Made by a program: the position numbers and the translations under genes
The notes under the pieces: generated by a model
What the model saw: only the letters and a program-made list of their open reading frames with translations
The model's database searches: none
What the model was told of the DNA's origin: nothing
In this document: positions 15,597 through 17,951 of the stretch, piece after piece
Layout of the letters: the number at the start of each line of letters is the position of its first letter
Numbering within the stretch: position 1 is the stretch's first letter
From: RGIG9060 sp036307825
Lineage (GTDB): Bacteria > Spirochaetota > Spirochaetia > Treponematales > Treponemataceae
Direction: 5' to 3'
Assembly: GCA_036307825.1 (NCBI GenBank)
Contig: JAXJWW010000032.1
Coordinates: forward strand, 1-17,951
DNA: 17,951 nt

Positions 15597-17540
15597 TCAC
15601 ACCGGAATAAAATCCACAGTTAATTCAGGAATTGAAATTTTTCCTGTTTTTACTGTAATTTCTTCGTTTAGCTGATAATCCCTTTCATTATTTAAAATTG
15701 TTTCCATTGCTAATTCTGGAATTAAGAAAATAGTTTGTTTCTGTTTTTTTTCTACGGCTATTGCTTTACCTTGCCAATTTGGATTTTGTGTTAAGTAAAC
15801 CAATTTCCAATGTAAACATGATTCTCTATCAGCTTTTACAGCTTGACTAATTCCTGCATCACCACAACTTATTCTTTCTAATACTTCATCTTTTGGAATT
15901 AATTTTTCACCAGCGATAAACGCACGTAATTGTTGGTGAGCAATTAAATCCATGTATCGTCTAAGTGGACTTGTAACTTGGCTGTACATGGCTAAACCCA
16001 AAGAACAATGCATACTTGGTGTAACACCAACTTTTCGGCTTTTCATACAACGTCGTAGGCGATATTGTCCTGCATACCCATCTGGAATTTCTTTTGGAAT
16101 ATCTGGTTCATCTTGACTGATAAATGGAAACGGAATTTGATTTTTGAAAGCAAATTTTGCAGCCGCTTCACCTGCCATAAGCATAAATTCTTTAACAACA
16201 GTTGAAGATTCTGTGTGATGAACTTCTGAAATTGTAACTACATTTTTTTCTTCTTGTGAATTTGTAATATTGATATGAACTTCTGGAAGTTGAATGTTTA
16301 CTGCACCACTGGATTTTCTTTTTTGTTCGTATTTTTTTGCAATTTCAAAAAGAGGTTTTAATTCAGAACTTTCTTTTTGTTCATCAGCTTGTTGATATGT
16401 TATACATTTAACATTTATCAAAGTTTTAAAAATTTCAGTTTCGACTATATTTGCTTCGTCATCAAGTTTTATTTTGAAAGATAATGCCTTGCTTTTTTCA
16501 GTTAATCCAAGAGCATAATCTTCTAAGCAGTCTTCATTTAACATTCTTGAAGTATGCTCTGGAAGATAAAGAGTTGTTCCTCTATGTCGTGCATCAATAT
16601 CAATTTTTGAATCTGGTAAAACAGTTGAAGCAGGGTCGGCTACATGAACCCAATAAAATTCACCATCAAAACCTATTGCATCATCAGGATCGGCACTCCA
16701 TTCGTTGTCGATTGCGTAAAATGTTCCCGAAATTTCAATTCTATCTTCTTGCGGTGGAGGAGGTAACACTTCTCTTGCAGAATGAATTGAAAGACCGTGC
16801 CGAGCAGGATGTGGATTTTTTGTGTAATGCCAAAATCCAGTATCAATTAAAAGTTTATGAACTTTTTCAATTTTTTCAGACAAACCAGCATCTTTTAAGA
16901 TTTTTGATTTATCAGTTTTGCCAAGACAGAAGGCTTCAATTTCTTGCATGTATTGAAAATCATCTTGATTTACTGATTTTTGTTTTAATCGATTTATAAA
17001 TTCTTCGTAGAGCTTTGATTGGTTTTCTTTTGCATTTTCTTTTTCTAAAATTTTTTCAATTTCAGATAAACTTCGTGGTACAAAATTTTCAGATTCTTCT
17101 TTAAAATAATGTGTGGCTTTTAATTGTTGATAAAAAATCCATGAATCTTTTGCTAAAAATTCTCCAAGGCAAAGTTCTGCTAATTCAAAAAAACTAAATG
17201 AAGAGTTTTGTGTTTCATCATCTGAAATTAAAAGTTCGTGAGTTTCTTGAATTTTTGAATTTATATCACCTTGATAATTTTTGTCTTCTGCAATTTCTAA
17301 AAGATATTCAATTATAGATTCAGGTTTGTTTAAATTTTGCAATTGTTTTTTTTCTTTTATTAAATTTGCAGGATACAACAATGTCATATCTTTTTCACGA
17401 ATTTTTTGTGTTGAATATATTGCACTTTTTTCAGTTGAAGTTTTAGGACTAGATTGATATTTAATCGAAATTTTTTCTGAAACTTCTGTAATTACAGCAA
17501 GTTGATTTTTGTAAATTATTAAACTGTTGCACTCTGTCAT
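15597..17540 (-). CDS. RNase II/R family exoribonuclease (RNB domain)
   Basis: A 3'-to-5' exoribonuclease for RNA turnover. I place the start at the ATG at 17540 (647 aa). An in-frame TTG at 17576 overlaps a promoter -35 and is unlikely. Residues 1-60 look like a small SH3-like beta domain, 60-230 are helical, and a winged-helix-like part ends in DTGFWHYTKNPHPARHG. The RNB domain carries D278, D284, D286 and D287 in AIDNEWSADPDDA, matching the four metal-binding Asp residues of RNase II. TSPLRRYMDLIAHQ holds the conserved Arg (R527/R528). No full cold-shock domains are evident and the C-terminal S1-like part is short (about 577-647). The W-x-x-x-x-NPxxAR motif recalls cyanobacterial and organellar RNR/Dss1 enzymes. 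It is monocistronic here and convergent with the zinc-ribbon gene. Confidence 0.92.
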   Translation of the reverse strand: MTECNSLIIYKNQLAVITEVSEKISIKYQSSPKTSTEKSAIYSTQKIREKDMTLLYPANLIKEKKQLQNLNKPESIIEYLLEIAEDKNYQGDINSKIQETHELLISDDETQNSSFSFFELAELCLGEFLAKDSWIFYQQLKATHYFKEESENFVPRSLSEIEKILEKENAKENQSKLYEEFINRLKQKSVNQDDFQYMQEIEAFCLGKTDKSKILKDAGLSEKIEKVHKLLIDTGFWHYTKNPHPARHGLSIHSAREVLPPPPQEDRIEISGTFYAIDNEWSADPDDAIGFDGEFYWVHVADPASTVLPDSKIDIDARHRGTTLYLPEHTSRMLNEDCLEDYALGLTEKSKALSFKIKLDDEANIVETEIFKTLINVKCITYQQADEQKESSELKPLFEIAKKYEQKRKSSGAVNIQLPEVHINITNSQEEKNVVTISEVHHTESSTVVKEFMLMAGEAAAKFAFKNQIPFPFISQDEPDIPKEIPDGYAGQYRLRRCMKSRKVGVTPSMHCSLGLAMYSQVTSPLRRYMDLIAHQQLRAFIAGEKLIPKDEVLERISCGDAGISQAVKADRESCLHWKLVYLTQNPNWQGKAIAVEKKQKQTIFLIPELAMETILNNERDYQLNEEITVKTGKISIPELTVDFIPV

Positions 17541-17547
17541 ATAATAT

Positions 17548-17576
17548 ATAATAGAGTAGAATTTGTTATCTTTCAA
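17548..17576 (-). promoter_or_regulatory. Sigma70-type promoter of the RNB ribonuclease gene
   Basis: On the minus strand -35 TTGAAA (17576-17571, 5 of 6) and -10 TATTAT (17553-17548, 5 of 6) are separated by exactly 17 bp. The predicted start at about 17541 touches the ATG at 17540, and there is no SD before that ATG, so the message may be leaderless. Confidence 0.65.
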
Positions 17577-17631
17577 GTAATTACAAAATTTTACAAAAAA
17601 TAATTGAATCCAGAAAGGACTTAAATATTTT

Positions 17632-17758
17632 TAATTAACTAATTTAGACCCAAAAGGCTCTCGCCCAAAATTGCTCCAACTCGCTAGTGCTGCGCTAGGC
17701 TTGCAAGGCTTCGTTGTATCAATTTCAGGCTACGCCTTTTCACTGATTTTGTTAATTA
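17632..17758. repeat. 127-bp imperfect palindromic element, repeat-like
   Basis: The outer ends are TAATTAAC (17632-17639) and GTTAATTA (17751-17758). Moving inward the two arms share, in the same order and at nearly the same spacing, AAAAGGC (17652-17658 with GCCTTTT at 17734-17740), AAATTG (17668-17673 with CAATTT at 17720-17725) and CAAC (17677-17680 with GTTG). The centre holds the palindrome CTTGCAAG (17700-17707) and other short inverted repeats. The interior is visibly richer in G+C than all surrounding sequence. No protein is encoded. It could be a MITE, a REP-like intergenic repeat, or a structured RNA; its copy number cannot be seen from one window. Confidence 0.55.
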
Positions 17759-17951
17759 CAATTTTTCAAGGTACTTTCTGCAATTATTGTGCTTTTTGTA
17801 AACTTTTTGCGTTTTGGTAGAAATGCTATACGTGAAGTATCTTTCATTATAGAAATGTCGTTAGACATTTCGAATCCGTGTGGTTACTTTATATCTACTT
17901 TACAAAATTCCTTTCTTTGTTTTACTATGTTCTTATGATTACTTATTTCTC
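17759..17951. other. Right-end non-coding stretch with a perfect hairpin
   Basis: Together with 17577-17631 this makes up the region upstream of the ribonuclease gene outside the palindromic element. I see no tRNA, no long ORF and no clear promoter. It contains a perfect 8-bp hairpin with a tetraloop, GAAATGTC-GTTA-GACATTTC (17852-17871), without a T run behind it on either strand, so it is not a standard terminator. A 38-codon minus-strand ORF (17868-17752) overlaps it and is discussed as a finding; I do not call it a gene. Confidence 0.4.

Noticed and set aside
16484..16999. 171-codon plus-strand ORF opposite the ribonuclease gene
   Set aside because: It lies wholly within the RNB gene on the other strand, covers its catalytic motifs, has no SD and shows no recognisable domain; it is a product of low stop-codon frequency on the complement.
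17541..17576. TTG start at 17576 for the RNB protein
   Set aside because: The TTG is the first half of the predicted -35 hexamer and has no SD; residues encoded between it and the ATG are not family-like.
17632..17758. CRISPR array or attachment site
   Set aside because: There is an inverted structure but no direct repeats with spacers, no integrase and no tRNA end duplicated here.

Overview
The window is a low-G+C (clearly A+T-rich throughout) stretch of a diderm bacterium and reads as a spirochaete, most likely a Treponema. The strongest argument is the gene order tamB-bamA-skp(ompH)-mutS with tmk immediately upstream on the other strand. As I recall it, this matches the T. pallidum TP0325-TP0328 cluster and the Borrelia burgdorferi tmk/tamB/bamA/ompH/mutS cluster. 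A relaxed lipobox ending in FSC on a TPR lipoprotein fits as well. Unlike T. pallidum, this organism carries an aroB gene, so it probably makes chorismate and is free-living or a commensal. Species cannot be read from the sequence.

Layout. (1) 1-2385, plus strand: the 3' part of an unrecognised gene, an uracil phosphoribosyltransferase with an enlarged N-terminus, and a TPR lipoprotein, tightly spaced and closed by a clear rho-independent terminator (2430-2465). (2) 2517-2675, minus strand: a compact tRNA-Leu(GAG) unit with its own promoter and its own terminator. (3) 2693-5052, minus strand: tmk, a small membrane-anchored protein of unknown function, and aroB; tmk and the middle gene overlap by 4 nt. 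(4) 5108-15585, plus strand: tamB, bamA, skp, mutS and a zinc-ribbon membrane protein. Gaps are 12-28 nt and no terminator is visible inside, so this is probably one long transcript. (5) 15597-17540, minus strand, convergent with the previous block: an RNase II/R-family ribonuclease with a good promoter whose predicted transcription start falls on the ATG. (6) 17577-17951: no convincing gene, but a 127-bp imperfect palindrome richer in G+C than its surroundings, and a perfect 8-bp hairpin.

How the genes work together. The core is outer-membrane biogenesis: Skp escorts unfolded outer-membrane proteins through the periplasm, BamA inserts them, and TamB bridges the inner and outer membranes and probably works with BamA, since no tamA is seen here. 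The other genes are housekeeping: nucleotide supply (UPRT, thymidylate kinase), aromatic biosynthesis (AroB), mismatch repair (MutS) and RNA turnover (RNB enzyme).

I did not find a convincing new multi-gene system. The observations most worth a second look are the thymidylate kinase whose Walker A lysine is replaced by threonine, two genes with apparently leaderless or near-leaderless starts, the palindromic element at the right end with a short ORF ending in its arm, and the ribonuclease, which resembles the cyanobacterial/organellar type more than classical RNase R.
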